DNA of 64,000 bases from Planctomycetaceae bacterium (GCA_014762625.1 JABURQ010000051.1:1-64000); one strand, 5' to 3'. Counted from the stretch's first letter, positions 1 through 9,537 are shown. Notes: a model not told the origin generated them from the sequence alone. Numbers and translations are program-made.

Positions 1-1
1 G

Positions 2-901
2 CCGCCTCCCCCCGCCGGCCCGGCAACTCGCCGTCTGGCGCGTGAACTTGGGGTCGATTTGCATCAGGTGAGTGGGACGGGACCGCACGGTCGGATCACG
101 ATCGAAGACGTTCAAGGTTACGTCAAATCCCGACTTGAAGGCGCTGCATCAGGCGGAGGCGGCGGTGTCGACGAACCGCCGTTGCCGGACTTCGGTAAAT
201 TCGGAGAGACCGAACGCGAGAAGATGAATAAGCTCTCGCGAACAGCCGCCGAGAATCTGAGAATGGCCTGGAACGTCATACCTCACGTTACTCAGCACGA
301 TCAGATCGACATCACCGAGACCGAAAAACATCGTCGTCAGTTCGTGGCCAAGATGAAAGACGGGCCGAAAGTGACGATGACCGCCCTGGCGATCAAGGCG
401 TCAGTAGTCGCGCTCAAAGAATTCCCCCGATTCAACGCCTCCTTAGATTCGCAAACCGGCGAGATCGTCTACAAAAAATATTTTAACATCGGAGTCGCCG
501 TCGATACCCCCAACGGTCTCGTGGTGCCCGTGATTCGCGATTGCGATAAAAAGTCGGTCTTGCAGATTGCCGCCGACGTCACCGATATGGCGATTCGTGC
601 CCGCGACCGCAAACTCGATATTTCCGAGATGCAGGGAGCGACGTTCACGATCACCAACCTTGGCGGGATCGGCGGAGTCGCCTTTACGCCGATCGTCAAC
701 TGGCCGGAGGTCGCGATCCTCGGCATGTCTCGTTCACAGACAATATTGGCGCGATCGGAGGGAGAAATCTCCGAACGGCTCATGTTGCCACTGTCGCTCT
801 CTTACGACCATCGCGTCATTAACGGCGCTGATGCGGCTCGATTCGTGGCCCGACTCGGACGAATTCTCAGCGATCCGTTCCAATGGCTGGTGGAAAGCTG
901 A
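2..901 (+). CDS. Dihydrolipoamide acyltransferase (E2) of a 2-oxoacid dehydrogenase complex, 5' partial
   Basis: The reading frame is open from base 2, so the gene begins upstream; the lipoyl domains are outside the window. The first visible residues (RRLARELGVDL, then GTGPHGRIT) are a peripheral subunit-binding domain that would dock E1/E3. A linker follows, then the CAT-like catalytic domain, ending in the active-site motif DHRVINGAD. The enzyme transfers an acyl group from lipoyl-lysine to CoA. The E3 gene starts 70 bases downstream, so this is an E2-E3 operon, probably with E1 upstream. Whether the substrate is pyruvate or a branched-chain 2-oxoacid cannot be decided from the visible part. 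Confidence 0.93.
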   Translation, partial: PPPPAGPATRRLARELGVDLHQVSGTGPHGRITIEDVQGYVKSRLEGAASGGGGGVDEPPLPDFGKFGETEREKMNKLSRTAAENLRMAWNVIPHVTQHDQIDITETEKHRRQFVAKMKDGPKVTMTALAIKASVVALKEFPRFNASLDSQTGEIVYKKYFNIGVAVDTPNGLVVPVIRDCDKKSVLQIAADVTDMAIRARDRKLDISEMQGATFTITNLGGIGGVAFTPIVNWPEVAILGMSRSQTILARSEGEISERLMLPLSLSYDHRVINGADAARFVARLGRILSDPFQWLVES

Positions 902-971
902 TCGAAGTCGTCTCGACCGATTGTGAGTGCGAAATAATTCCCAACACAACCTACGAAATATAGATAGTTCC

Positions 972-2399
972 ATGTCTGAGACTGATTTGAGTCAAGTTCA
1001 CGTTGTCGTCCTCGGAGGTGGTCCGGGTGGATATCCGGCTGCATTCGCCGCGGCCGACCACGGCATGCAGGTCACGTTGATCGATGAAGGGGTCGAACCA
1101 GGAGGCGTTTGTCTGCATCGAGGATGCATTCCCTCCAAAGCGCTGCTCCACGTCGCCAAATTGATCAACGAGACGCGCGAAGCGAGCGAATGGGGCGTGA
1201 CGTTTGCGGAGCCGGAAATTGATATCGATAAACTACGAGACTTCAAAGGGGGGGTCGTCAATCAGTTGACCGGCGGAATCGCCGCGCTATGCAAAGCACG
1301 CGGCGTAAAACTGATCAAAGCACGTGGTACATTTCTCGACTCCAAGACAATCTCCGTCGCGCATGAGGACGGCAAAACTGAAAATATCGAATTCGATTAC
1401 GGAATCATCGCCACAGGTTCTTCTCCCGCCATGCCGCCGATCTTCGATATCGGCGACGACCGGGTGATGGATTCGACCGGAGCACTGGAACTGAAAGACG
1501 TGCCCGAAAAACTCCTCGTAGTCGGCGGAGGTTATATCGGGCTCGAAATGGGGTCGGTCTATGCGGCGCTCGGGTCGCAAGTGACGGTGGTCGAGATGAC
1601 TGGCGGATTACTCCCCGGAGCAGACCGCGATCTGGTTAAGCCGCTGCAGAAACGACTTGAAGCACAATTTGAAGCGATCAACCTCAACACGAAAGTTGCC
1701 GGTCTCGAAGCCGGCGATGCCGGTATCATCGCCAAGTTGGAAGGAGAGGGCGTCGAACCGGAGCAGACGTTCGACCGTGTGCTGATTTCCATCGGACGCC
1801 GCCCGAACAGCAAAGGGTGCGGCTTCGAAAACACCAAAGTCGAGATCGACGACAAAGGCTTTATCGTCATCGACCGCAATCAACGGACCAACGACCCGAG
1901 CCTGCTCGCCATCGGAGACGTCGCGGGAGAGCCGATGCTGGCTCACAAAGCGACTCGCGAAGCTAAGGTGGCTGTGGAAACACTCGCCGGCGAACCCGCC
2001 GAGTTCGACAACCTCGCGATTCCCGCCGTGGTCTTTACCGATCCGGAACTTGCCTGGTGCGGTTTGACCGAGAATGAAGCGAAATCAGAAGGGATCGACG
2101 TCAACGTCGCCAAGTTTCCGTGGGCGGCTTCCGGACGCGCTCAGACGCTGGGACGCACCGAGGGACTGACGAAGCTGCTGATCGACCCCAAAACCGAACG
2201 CATCCTGGGAGTTGGTATTGTTGGTCCCGGTGCGGGAGAATTGATCGGTGAGGCGGTAGTGATGGTCGAGATGGGAGCGGTCGCCCGCGACATCGCCGAC
2301 AGCATCCACGCTCACCCCACTTTGTCGGAAACTCTGATGGAAGCGGCGGAAGCCGGTTTCGGTCAAGCGACGCATATGTACCGACCGAAACGTAAATAG
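972..2399 (+). CDS. lpdA: Dihydrolipoamide dehydrogenase (E3)
   Basis: This FAD enzyme re-oxidises dihydrolipoamide on E2 and reduces NAD+. In the 475-residue product the FAD-binding GGGPGG lies at about residues 15-20, the redox-active disulfide is C47-x4-C52 (CLHRGC), a second Rossmann motif (GGGYIG) is near residue 190, and the C-terminal catalytic His sits in HAHPTLSE. The length is normal for the family. The ATG at 972 is chosen because the protein then starts just before the FAD domain; an in-frame GTG at 927 would add 15 residues unlike any E3. It lies directly downstream of the E2 gene and is probably cotranscribed with it. Confidence 0.96.
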   Translation: MSETDLSQVHVVVLGGGPGGYPAAFAAADHGMQVTLIDEGVEPGGVCLHRGCIPSKALLHVAKLINETREASEWGVTFAEPEIDIDKLRDFKGGVVNQLTGGIAALCKARGVKLIKARGTFLDSKTISVAHEDGKTENIEFDYGIIATGSSPAMPPIFDIGDDRVMDSTGALELKDVPEKLLVVGGGYIGLEMGSVYAALGSQVTVVEMTGGLLPGADRDLVKPLQKRLEAQFEAINLNTKVAGLEAGDAGIIAKLEGEGVEPEQTFDRVLISIGRRPNSKGCGFENTKVEIDDKGFIVIDRNQRTNDPSLLAIGDVAGEPMLAHKATREAKVAVETLAGEPAEFDNLAIPAVVFTDPELAWCGLTENEAKSEGIDVNVAKFPWAASGRAQTLGRTEGLTKLLIDPKTERILGVGIVGPGAGELIGEAVVMVEMGAVARDIADSIHAHPTLSETLMEAAEAGFGQATHMYRPKRK

Positions 2400-2451
2400 G
2401 AATACGCGCCGGACGTACTTTCGGTTTCCCATTCAGACGGATCGCCACGAT

Positions 2452-3522
2452 ATGAAATGGATTCGGATTCTTGTTGATCCTCTGCGACGACATTGGGTCT
2501 GGATCAAGTGGGTTGCAGCGATCGCGATTCTGACGTGGCTCTTTCGGCAAAACCGGGCCACTCTCAGACAGATCGACTGGCACAATCTGGACTGGTCGTT
2601 TTTTGCCGTGGGAGTCGTACTGACAGGCGTGGCTTTTCTGATTACGTTCACACGCTGGTATTATCTCGTCGTTTCTCAGGGGTTGCCGTTCACCTGGCGA
2701 GATGCTGTTCGATTGGGATTTATCGGAATTCTGTTTAACTACGTTGCTCCCGGCGCGGCGGGCGGAGACATCGTCAAAGCACTCCTTATCGCAAAGGAGC
2801 ATCCGGAACGTAAAGCGGTTGCGGCGGCGACGGTCTTTCTGGATCGTCTCCTGGGGCTGATTGCTCTGTTCTGCGTCGGAGCCGTCGCGTCGCTGGCGTT
2901 TCTACCGCTGACCGATTATCCGCGGCTGCAAATGTTGTTAAGCGTCCTCTGGGCGGGCACGCTGGGAGGATTGGTTGGACTGTTTCTACTTCTGCACACT
3001 TCTTTGCCTCAGTCGCGATTAGTGGCCTGGATGTTCAAAATCAAATTTGTGGGCCCGATTCTGGAAGAAATCCAACGCGGCATCCTGATGTATCAATCGC
3101 GAAAACGTGTCTTGTGGGGAGCCGTGGGACTGAGTGTGATCGGTCATTTTGCATTTCTGACGGTCTTCTACTGCGCCTCGCTGGCACTCGAATCCGGTCC
3201 CGCCGCGCCGAGCTTTATCGGTCATCTGTTCTTGATACCCGCTGCCGAGTTGGTCGGAGTGCTGATTCCAACGCCCGCGGGGATCGGAGCGTTGGAAGGG
3301 GCCGTGCAAGGGGTATTTGTGATGGGTAACGAGATGGCCGCTCATCCGGTCGAGAAAGAGCTGGCCGCCGCCGCCGGATTCAGCGTGGCGCTCGTCTTTC
3401 GACTGACAAACATGATGACCGCTCTGATTGGCGGAGCATTCTATCTCTCCAACCGCCGTGAGATTGAGGAAGTCCTCGAAGAGGAAGAACACCTGTTGGA
3501 AGACGAACAGATCACTGATTGA
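2452..3522 (+). CDS. Lysylphosphatidylglycerol synthase TM-region / flippase-like membrane protein (UPF0104 type)
   Basis: The 356-residue product is an integral membrane protein with about seven to eight hydrophobic segments (roughly residues 20-30, 45-70, 85-105, 130-160, 165-185, 215-240, 255-290, 300-335). The stretch NYVAPGAAGGDIVKA near residue 95 and the PTPAGIGALEGA stretch near 275 are typical of the LPG_synthase_TM family (MprF N-terminal domain and AglD relatives), whose members move lipid-linked substrates across the membrane or are uncharacterised. The soluble aminoacyl-transferase domain of MprF is absent. The C-terminus is Glu-rich and cytoplasmic in character. It starts 52 bases after lpdA, so it may be read from the same transcript. 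The substrate is unknown. Confidence 0.8.
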   Translation: MKWIRILVDPLRRHWVWIKWVAAIAILTWLFRQNRATLRQIDWHNLDWSFFAVGVVLTGVAFLITFTRWYYLVVSQGLPFTWRDAVRLGFIGILFNYVAPGAAGGDIVKALLIAKEHPERKAVAAATVFLDRLLGLIALFCVGAVASLAFLPLTDYPRLQMLLSVLWAGTLGGLVGLFLLLHTSLPQSRLVAWMFKIKFVGPILEEIQRGILMYQSRKRVLWGAVGLSVIGHFAFLTVFYCASLALESGPAAPSFIGHLFLIPAAELVGVLIPTPAGIGALEGAVQGVFVMGNEMAAHPVEKELAAAAGFSVALVFRLTNMMTALIGGAFYLSNRREIEEVLEEEEHLLEDEQITD

Positions 3523-3621
3523 CGGTCTGTCGCTCTTCCAACTGGCGCACACCCATCACGAGCCGATACCGAATGAATTCTTCGGGAGGGCAGTTCCCCG
3601 ACTGACTGACCTGCCTTTGAC

Positions 3622-4755
3622 TCAGCGTTCGCTGATCGGGACGTAAGGTCGATCGTCCGGCCCGGTGTAGTTCGATGAAGGACGAATGATTTTATTGTCG
3701 CTGATTTGCTCCAGCACGTGGGCACACCATCCCGCGATACGGCTGGAGGCGAAAACGCAGGTGAATAACTCACCCGGAACGCCCATGTAATGCTGGACGG
3801 ACGCAGAATAGAAATCGACGTTGCACTGACGACCGATTTCGGCGACGACCTGCTTTTCAATTTCGACCGAGAGGTCGTACCACTTTGTGTCGCCCGCTTC
3901 TTGACCAAGTTTTTCGGAGTATTCCTTGAGGTGTTTGGCACGCGGATCCTGTGTCTGATAGACGGCGTGTCCGAACCCCATGAACTTTCCTTTGCGGCTG
4001 CGAACATCGGCCACCCAATCGGCGACCTGATCCACATCACCGACCGACTGTAACGTTTTCAGAACTTCCGTGTTCGCTCCGCCGTGCAGCTTCCCTTTGA
4101 GGGCACCAATCGCGCCGGTGATCGCGGAGTACATATCCGTGAGTGTCGCGATGATGACACGCGCGGTGAACGTACTCGCGTTGAAACCATGTTCCGCGTG
4201 CAGGATCAGAATCAGATCCATCGCTTTTGCAGCGTCCTCGCTCGGTTCTTCACCATTCAACATGTACATGAAGTTGGCGGCAATCGACAGCTCCGGCTTG
4301 GGAGCGAGTGGCTCGTTACCGTCCCGGAGACGGCGAATCGCCGCAGTCAAGGTTGGCAACACGGCCACAAGGCGAATGGCATTTTCCTTGTTCGACTCGT
4401 CCGATTCCTCTTCCGCAAGTGGATCGTAGTGACCGAGCACCGAGACCGCCGTTCTCAGTGCCGCCATCGGAGGCACTCCGCTAGGGAGTGACTTGAGGGC
4501 TTCGAGGACTTGAGGAGGAGCTGTTGCGTGTGAGGTCAGCGATTCGTGAAACTCATCGAGTTCGGATTGTGTGGGGAGTTCGCCATACAACAGCAGATAG
4601 GCCACTTCTTCGTAAGTGCTGTGAGCACAGAGGTCGTCGATGTTATATCCGCGGTAGATCAGTTTGCCGATCTGTCCGTCAATCGAACAGATCGAACTAT
4701 CGGCTGCCTTGATCCCCTTGAGACCTTTGGCAACAGTCTTGGCGTCCTCACTCAT
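3622..4755 (-). CDS. gltA: Citrate synthase
   Basis: This enzyme condenses acetyl-CoA with oxaloacetate in the first step of the TCA cycle. The 377-residue length fits the shorter Gram-positive/archaeal-type dimeric citrate synthases. The catalytic triad is visible: H224 in LHGGAN, H263 in GFGHAVY and D314 in VDFYS. The CoA-binding region GVPGELFTCVFASSRIAGW follows. A ribosome-binding sequence (agagga) lies 8-9 bases before the ATG at 4755. 2-methylcitrate synthase is very similar and cannot be ruled out, but no prp genes are nearby. The neighbours are the E3 gene (facing this one) and an HtrA-like gene on the same strand downstream. Confidence 0.93.
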   Translation of the reverse strand: MSEDAKTVAKGLKGIKAADSSICSIDGQIGKLIYRGYNIDDLCAHSTYEEVAYLLLYGELPTQSELDEFHESLTSHATAPPQVLEALKSLPSGVPPMAALRTAVSVLGHYDPLAEEESDESNKENAIRLVAVLPTLTAAIRRLRDGNEPLAPKPELSIAANFMYMLNGEEPSEDAAKAMDLILILHAEHGFNASTFTARVIIATLTDMYSAITGAIGALKGKLHGGANTEVLKTLQSVGDVDQVADWVADVRSRKGKFMGFGHAVYQTQDPRAKHLKEYSEKLGQEAGDTKWYDLSVEIEKQVVAEIGRQCNVDFYSASVQHYMGVPGELFTCVFASSRIAGWCAHVLEQISDNKIIRPSSNYTGPDDRPYVPISER

Positions 4756-5016
4756 CGAAGTATTCCTCTGGTGCTTGCGTATCGGGTGTTGGATATCGAT
4801 CGAAACTTCCTTGACGTCATTCGTTCAAGGTCCGTCACGAACGATCGCGAGTCAGCACAAGCAGGCGAGTTAAGTGCTGACCCCGCAGGAGGTGGGTGAG
4901 TCTAGTATAAACACCCACTCGGACAGGTTCAACGAAACAGAACCTCTTACACAGCTTGAGTTTGCCCAAGAGGAGAGAATATGGCGATTTTCAGCTCTCC
5001 CGGTACTCTGCCGGAG

Positions 5017-6168
5017 TTAGTTCTCCGGCAAGGGAGGCGGCTCGGGCAAGATCGTTTCAACCACTTCCGTCTCTCGTGAGACTAGCTCGACATTGGGAAC
5101 GTCGGGAAGTACATGGTCCGGCAATTTCACGGCCAGCCGACCTGATTGAAGCTCTTCAATTCTCTGGCGAAGAATCGATACCGGAACCGCGTACGATTCC
5201 GTGCGCCCTCCGCGAGCAATGTTCAACCCGATTGCGTCTCCGTCCAGATTCAACAACGGCCCGCCGCAATCGTGGGAAGACATCACGGTATCGTGTTGCA
5301 TAATCCCCTGAAATCCGGCCCGCCTGGTACTGAGCTTGGCTCCCATGCGATTCTGAATCGCCTGTCGATGAAAATGGTCTTCATTACTGCGTCCCAGAGT
5401 CACTTGAAAATTGAGGTATTCCTGACCGCGCAATACGCGGACGAACAGGGAGTCGCCGGGGCTGTACCCTTTCAGGGCGTTGAACATTTTGTCCCGGTTT
5501 TCGACCACGATGTCCGAGACTTGCAGAATGATATCCCCGCTGCGGAGCCCCGACCGTGACGCGGAGCTGAAAGGACGAATTGATTGAATTTTTGCCTGCT
5601 CCACAGCCACATCCATCTCAATACCGAGCCAGGCTTTTCCACGGATCTTTGGGATATCGAGGGATTTCACACTGGAAACCCCCACCGCCACGGGAGAGGC
5701 TTCGAGGCCGGGAGTGATGACCCAGCGTCCCATCTCCTGCATGTCAGTTTCAGCCCATTGGATGGGGTGGAGTTCGTCTTTATCAACATGCAGTAATGCA
5801 AGGTCGTACTCACGATCGGCCGCCAGCAGCTTGGAACGAATTTCTGAATCATCATAAAAACGGCAAGTCGGGTTCGCCTGAAGTTCGCTCGCTTTAGTCA
5901 GAATGTGACCTTCAGAATCAATCACAACTCCCATCGCGACATGCTTGTTCTGACACCAGACCTCCACCGTCGACTTCCGGGCAGCGGCCACAACCGGCTG
6001 AAACGCGGCCCGCAAACGTCGTCCGCTCAACTGTAAGTCAGCATCCAAATCCTTCGCGGGAGCGACCGCAGGGCTGGCCAACAGAGTTGCCAGAATCAAC
6101 AACGCCAACGGAAAAAACTCCTGGAACTGCGGCCAGAACGGGGTAAGTCGAGTCTTGCGTTGAATCAT
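5017..6168 (-). CDS. HtrA-like protein with PDZ inserted in the trypsin fold and non-canonical active site
   Basis: The 383-residue product has an N-terminal hydrophobic export signal (residues 17-38) and resembles HtrA/DegP proteases but is rearranged. The first half of the trypsin fold covers about 60-170: the expected His position in the TxAH loop reads TKAS (S94), while the Asp is kept (D122 in YDLALL). A PDZ domain follows at about 177-258 (AWLGIEM to VTLGR). Only after it comes the second part of the protease fold, with the nucleophile loop reading HDCGGPL (C301 in place of Ser), then GLNIARGG and YAVPV. The tail is Pro/Glu rich. With no His and Ser replaced by Cys, classical proteolysis is unlikely; a scaffold, sensor or inhibitor role is inferred. 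It lies 57 bases downstream of an intact HtrA gene on the same strand, so they are probably cotranscribed. Confidence 0.8.
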   Translation of the reverse strand: MIQRKTRLTPFWPQFQEFFPLALLILATLLASPAVAPAKDLDADLQLSGRRLRAAFQPVVAAARKSTVEVWCQNKHVAMGVVIDSEGHILTKASELQANPTCRFYDDSEIRSKLLAADREYDLALLHVDKDELHPIQWAETDMQEMGRWVITPGLEASPVAVGVSSVKSLDIPKIRGKAWLGIEMDVAVEQAKIQSIRPFSSASRSGLRSGDIILQVSDIVVENRDKMFNALKGYSPGDSLFVRVLRGQEYLNFQVTLGRSNEDHFHRQAIQNRMGAKLSTRRAGFQGIMQHDTVMSSHDCGGPLLNLDGDAIGLNIARGGRTESYAVPVSILRQRIEELQSGRLAVKLPDHVLPDVPNVELVSRETEVVETILPEPPPLPEN

Positions 6169-6225
6169 GAAGCTGCTCCAGAGAGATGGCTATTCCAAAT
6201 GGTTTTGAGATCACATGTTGATGCG

Positions 6226-7251
6226 TTAGCGGGTATCGCGATAGGGGTCGCGTCGGGCTAAAGTCACTTCCAGTTCAATCAGTTTATTGTTTCTTTGTAT
6301 CTCGACTTTGATGGCGACATCCGGAGGATATTGCGAAACGATTTCCACCAGCTCGCGAAAATTCTTCACCGGCTTCCCGTCAAAACTCTTCACGACATCC
6401 CGCACGCGGAATCCGGCTTCTGCGGCAGGTGACCCTGGTTTCACCGATGTCAGTGAGCAAGGGCCGTTACGATTATAGGGATCGCCGCCCACTCCCAGGA
6501 AACCCGCGGGCGAGGAAAGAGATTCCCAGTTTTCATCGTAAATATTGACTGGCACATGCAGATTCCAGGAGGTCGAAACACCGATGCGGCTATTGATTCC
6601 GATCACGCGGCCCTGCATATCAAATAACGGGCCGCCCGAATCACCACCCACCAGCGTGGCGTCCGTCCGAATCATTTCGTTGGTAATGTTGTTAATGCGT
6701 CCGATCCGCAGAACGGGAGGACGCCCCTCGCGACGACCGCCGGGATGCCCCGTAGCAATACACCAGTCTCCAACTTCATACGAATCAGAAGGAGCCATCT
6801 TGCAGTAAGGCCATTCGCCGTCGTCGACAATCCTCAGCACACCAGCGTCGGAATCGTGTTGCGTACCTAAAGTTTCGGCGCGAGCCACCGTTCCATCCGG
6901 GAACCAGACGGTCGCTTTCAAACCTCGCCGACCGATGACGTGGGCCGCGGTCATGATGTAACCATCCTTGCTGATCACCACCCCACTTCCCTGGGAGCTT
7001 CCGATGACCACCGCCACGGTCGCCTTGAGCATCTGCTCGCGATGTTTTTGAATGGCATCTTCGACCGCTTTGAGGTCTTCCACCGATTCGGGAAGCCGTT
7101 TTTTGAGAGCGGCAGAGGAATCCGTCGCTTGGGATTTGGTCTCGGATTGAAGAGCGGGAGCGGAGGTCGCCACCGTGAGCACCAGGAGCAGCGTCAGAGC
7201 GTAAGTGCAGAATCGTCTGTAAGAGTGGAATGTGCTCAAGGATCGCCTCAT
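6226..7251 (-). CDS. HtrA/DegP-type serine protease with one PDZ domain
   Basis: The 341-residue exported protease has a signal sequence at about residues 15-35 and a helical linker. The trypsin domain has a complete triad: H104 in TAAHV, D135 in SDAGVL and S205 in GDSGGPL. One C-terminal PDZ domain covers about 250-335 (FLGVGGD to VTLAR). It would act outside the cytoplasmic membrane in protein quality control or cleavage of exposed chains. A ribosome-binding sequence (cggag) precedes the ATG at 7251. It is the first gene of a two-gene minus-strand unit with the rearranged HtrA relative, which suggests that the two products work together. Confidence 0.9.
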   Translation of the reverse strand: MRRSLSTFHSYRRFCTYALTLLLVLTVATSAPALQSETKSQATDSSAALKKRLPESVEDLKAVEDAIQKHREQMLKATVAVVIGSSQGSGVVISKDGYIMTAAHVIGRRGLKATVWFPDGTVARAETLGTQHDSDAGVLRIVDDGEWPYCKMAPSDSYEVGDWCIATGHPGGRREGRPPVLRIGRINNITNEMIRTDATLVGGDSGGPLFDMQGRVIGINSRIGVSTSWNLHVPVNIYDENWESLSSPAGFLGVGGDPYNRNGPCSLTSVKPGSPAAEAGFRVRDVVKSFDGKPVKNFRELVEIVSQYPPDVAIKVEIQRNNKLIELEVTLARRDPYRDTR

Positions 7252-7635
7252 CGTTGCTCCGAATGTTCACGAATGCACCAGGCCTGCCTGATACATCGAC
7301 AGATGGGACTTTCTATAATTACCGCATTCAACAAGCGATAGACAACCCCCTGCGTTCGATTTTAGTCGCAAGCTTCATTATATCAGTGGGTTACGAATAT
7401 TAAGCCGGATCAGGAATGGACTCGTCGATCCTTACCGATCATTCAGAATAGGCAAGATTGGATCCAATTGACGGCTGAAAAAGAGCGTGCTACTCCCCAC
7501 AAAATCCCCCTATGCAGCCTCGGGAACTGTTGCTAAAATTCGCCGCTTAACCGGGGGTGCACGACGCAATCGGTTATCAAATAACAACTTACTGCCTGAT
7601 AGACACGCTTGCTGAGACCACATTCAGCGGGAAGG
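7252..7635. other. Divergent intergenic region
   Basis: This 384-base gap lies between the minus-strand HtrA pair and the plus-strand TIGR03009-type gene. Apart from the candidate minus-strand promoter at 7316-7345 I see no convincing gene, hairpin or repeat. A promoter for the rightward gene should also be here, but no strong -35/-10 pair stands out. Confidence 0.5.
7316..7345 (-). promoter_or_regulatory. Possible promoter for the HtrA pair
   Basis: Read on the minus strand, TTGTCT (7345-7340) and TAATTA (7321-7316) are separated by 18 bases, a fair match to a housekeeping sigma promoter about 65 bases upstream of the HtrA start codon. It is assigned by eye only. Confidence 0.35.
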
Positions 7636-8880
7636 ATGCCGCCTGTGTTCATTCTCAATAAATTGCGCCGCTTGCTCTTCGTTCTGACCACCGCCATGAC
7701 GGCCTTCAGTTTCACTGTCGTGTCCTGGGGGCAACCCAACACGCTGGAAATTCGTGATTCAGACGTTCCGCAGAATCGGGAATTCAATGAAGCCGCGCCC
7801 CGCGTTGCGCGCCAGCCCTTAAATCCGGCTGCGCGCCAGCCCATTAACCCTCAGCTCCTCCAGGTGTTGAAAGACTGGGAACAGAAAACTCAAGACTACA
7901 AGAAACTCTCAGGCGGGCATCGTCGTTTTGTCTACGACTCCGTCTTCCAGGTCGAGAAACGATCGGACGGCGATTTTTACTACGAAGCCCCTGACAAAGG
8001 TCGCATCGATATCAAGCAGGTCGAGATTCCGGCAGGTGCCAAAAGTCAGAAGCTTAATAAACAGGGCAAGCCGTATTCTCTGCAGAGTGACATCCCGGAA
8101 AAATGGATTTGCGACGGCAAACAGATTGCCCAGGCGAACGACGAACGCAAAGAGTACATGATCCACAACATTCCTCCGCAGGATCAGGGGATCAACATCA
8201 TGGACGGTCCGCTGCCGTTTCTGTTTGGTCTGCCTGCCGAAAAAGCGGTCGAACGTTACGATTTCACTCTCCTGCCCCAAACTAACGAGCGGAGTGTGTG
8301 GCTGAAAGTCCTGCCTCGTCGCAAACAGGACGCGGTCAACTGGAAAGAAGCGGAAGTGATCCTCGATCGGAAGACCTATCTGCCGATCGCGGTGAAACTC
8401 GTCAATCCGGCAGGCACCACGGAAACCGTTTATAGTTTCCGAGACTTGAAGATTAACGAGCATGCCATCATCTCGAACATCTTCGGTCGCGGAAATCCGT
8501 TCGATATCAAACGAGTGCTGAGAGGCTACAAAGAGATCAAGCAGGCCCAGGCCAAAGGAGCCATTCCGCAAAATGGGGTGCCGAAGCAAGCTCAACCCGA
8601 TCCTCAGCCGCAACCCCGACCCCAACCTAAAAACAACGTCGCGGGAGAGCCTCAAGGCAAGCCCATGCCGAATACGGTGAACGCCGAATGGAAAAAGGTC
8701 CAGGCCTTCTTCGAGAAAGAGGGCTTTGAGGTTGAATTTCAGAGAGCGGGACCTGCCCCTTCCAAAGAACTGGTTTTTCGAGTGGCCCGACAAGAGCCGG
8801 CTGCCGGAACTCCCGTCAAACCGGGGCAGAAGTTGATTTTCTTCCTGTATGAAGAAGTCCGGGCGGCTTCGAATCCCTGA
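7636..8880 (+). CDS. Secreted planctomycete protein of TIGR03009 type with C-terminal PASTA-like domain
   Basis: The product (about 414 residues) begins with a signal peptide (LRRLLFVLTTAMTAFSF). The central part (about 70-310) has the features I associate with the planctomycete family TIGR03009: a lone WEQKTQDYKKL-type helix, a LolA-like beta domain with KWICDGKQ, a GPLPFLFG turn and a TYLPIAVKL strand. A Pro/Gln-rich linker (about 325-350) leads to a C-terminal PASTA-like module with the ending AAGTPVKPGQKLIFFLYEE. PASTA modules bind muropeptides or act as spacers in other proteins. The start is uncertain: the ATG at 7636 is used, but a GTG at 7645, with ggaagg better spaced before it, or a TTG at 7609 are possible. 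The molecular role is unknown. Confidence 0.72.
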   Translation: MPPVFILNKLRRLLFVLTTAMTAFSFTVVSWGQPNTLEIRDSDVPQNREFNEAAPRVARQPLNPAARQPINPQLLQVLKDWEQKTQDYKKLSGGHRRFVYDSVFQVEKRSDGDFYYEAPDKGRIDIKQVEIPAGAKSQKLNKQGKPYSLQSDIPEKWICDGKQIAQANDERKEYMIHNIPPQDQGINIMDGPLPFLFGLPAEKAVERYDFTLLPQTNERSVWLKVLPRRKQDAVNWKEAEVILDRKTYLPIAVKLVNPAGTTETVYSFRDLKINEHAIISNIFGRGNPFDIKRVLRGYKEIKQAQAKGAIPQNGVPKQAQPDPQPQPRPQPKNNVAGEPQGKPMPNTVNAEWKKVQAFFEKEGFEVEFQRAGPAPSKELVFRVARQEPAAGTPVKPGQKLIFFLYEEVRAASNP

Positions 8881-8895
8881 ATTCACTAGGCGACT

Positions 8896-9399
8896 CTAGC
8901 TCACACTCGTCGGTTGAGAGAGTGCGAGGTAGTCAGGCCGATCCGCGGATGTCCGACAAAGCTGTGAATTCAGGATTTGTCCGTCTTCAATCAGAAAAAC
9001 TCCTCCGAGTTGTGAAACGTCTCCTTCCGGCTTCCCCGGTAGATGCCCTTCCCAGAGGGTGCAGACGGCCCCTTTGAGCCACACCCCCGGTCCCAGAAAA
9101 TCGGTGATCTTCCCCTTTTCGACTCCCAATAGTTCATAGAGTTCCTGCTCGGGGTCAGAGATCGCTTCCAGATCATCGAGATTATAACGAGCAAAGAATG
9201 CAGTGGCCTGATCTCGGTCTTTCATCATATGCACGAGCACGATTTGAACGCCGTTCGCTTCGATGACAGAACGAGCGTCGGCGACGTCGTTGAGCGCCTG
9301 TTTGCAGAAAGGGCAGCCTGCATGCCGGAGAAAAACGAGCAGTTTTCGCCCCGGCTGGTTCAGTCGCTCGAATTTTTCGGGAAATTGGACGGTTTTCAT
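8896..9399 (-). CDS. Thioredoxin-fold peroxiredoxin-like protein (SelL / AhpC-TSA type)
   Basis: The 167-residue cytoplasmic protein has a thioredoxin-like fold with the redox motif C29-P-F-C32 directly after a beta strand (KLLVFLRHAG). It lacks an export signal. Proteins of this size with a CxxC at this place and the pattern VQIVLVHM followed by a GVFLIEDG strand belong to the peroxiredoxin-like/SelL group. It probably reduces a thiol or peroxide substrate, but the substrate is not known. It is convergent with the TIGR03009-type gene (15 bases apart) and upstream of the tRNA-Gly on the opposite strand. Confidence 0.75.
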   Translation of the reverse strand: MKTVQFPEKFERLNQPGRKLLVFLRHAGCPFCKQALNDVADARSVIEANGVQIVLVHMMKDRDQATAFFARYNLDDLEAISDPEQELYELLGVEKGKITDFLGPGVWLKGAVCTLWEGHLPGKPEGDVSQLGGVFLIEDGQILNSQLCRTSADRPDYLALSQPTSVS

Positions 9400-9507
9400 A
9401 GTGGAAATATCCGAACCTGAGTCGTGGAGAGGGACTCCGTCATTATGGTCATCCCGACATCGCTTGTCATCGACCTATTTTTCCTTCCAAAACGTTCGTG
9501 AGGTCGC

Positions 9508-9537
9508 TTGACGAACGCAAACTGTGCCGACTATTCT
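9508..9537 (+). promoter_or_regulatory. Promoter of tRNA-Gly
   Basis: TTGACG (9508-9513) and TATTCT (9532-9537), 18 bases apart, end 28 bases before the tRNA. The spacing and the lack of any other gene downstream support it. Confidence 0.5.
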
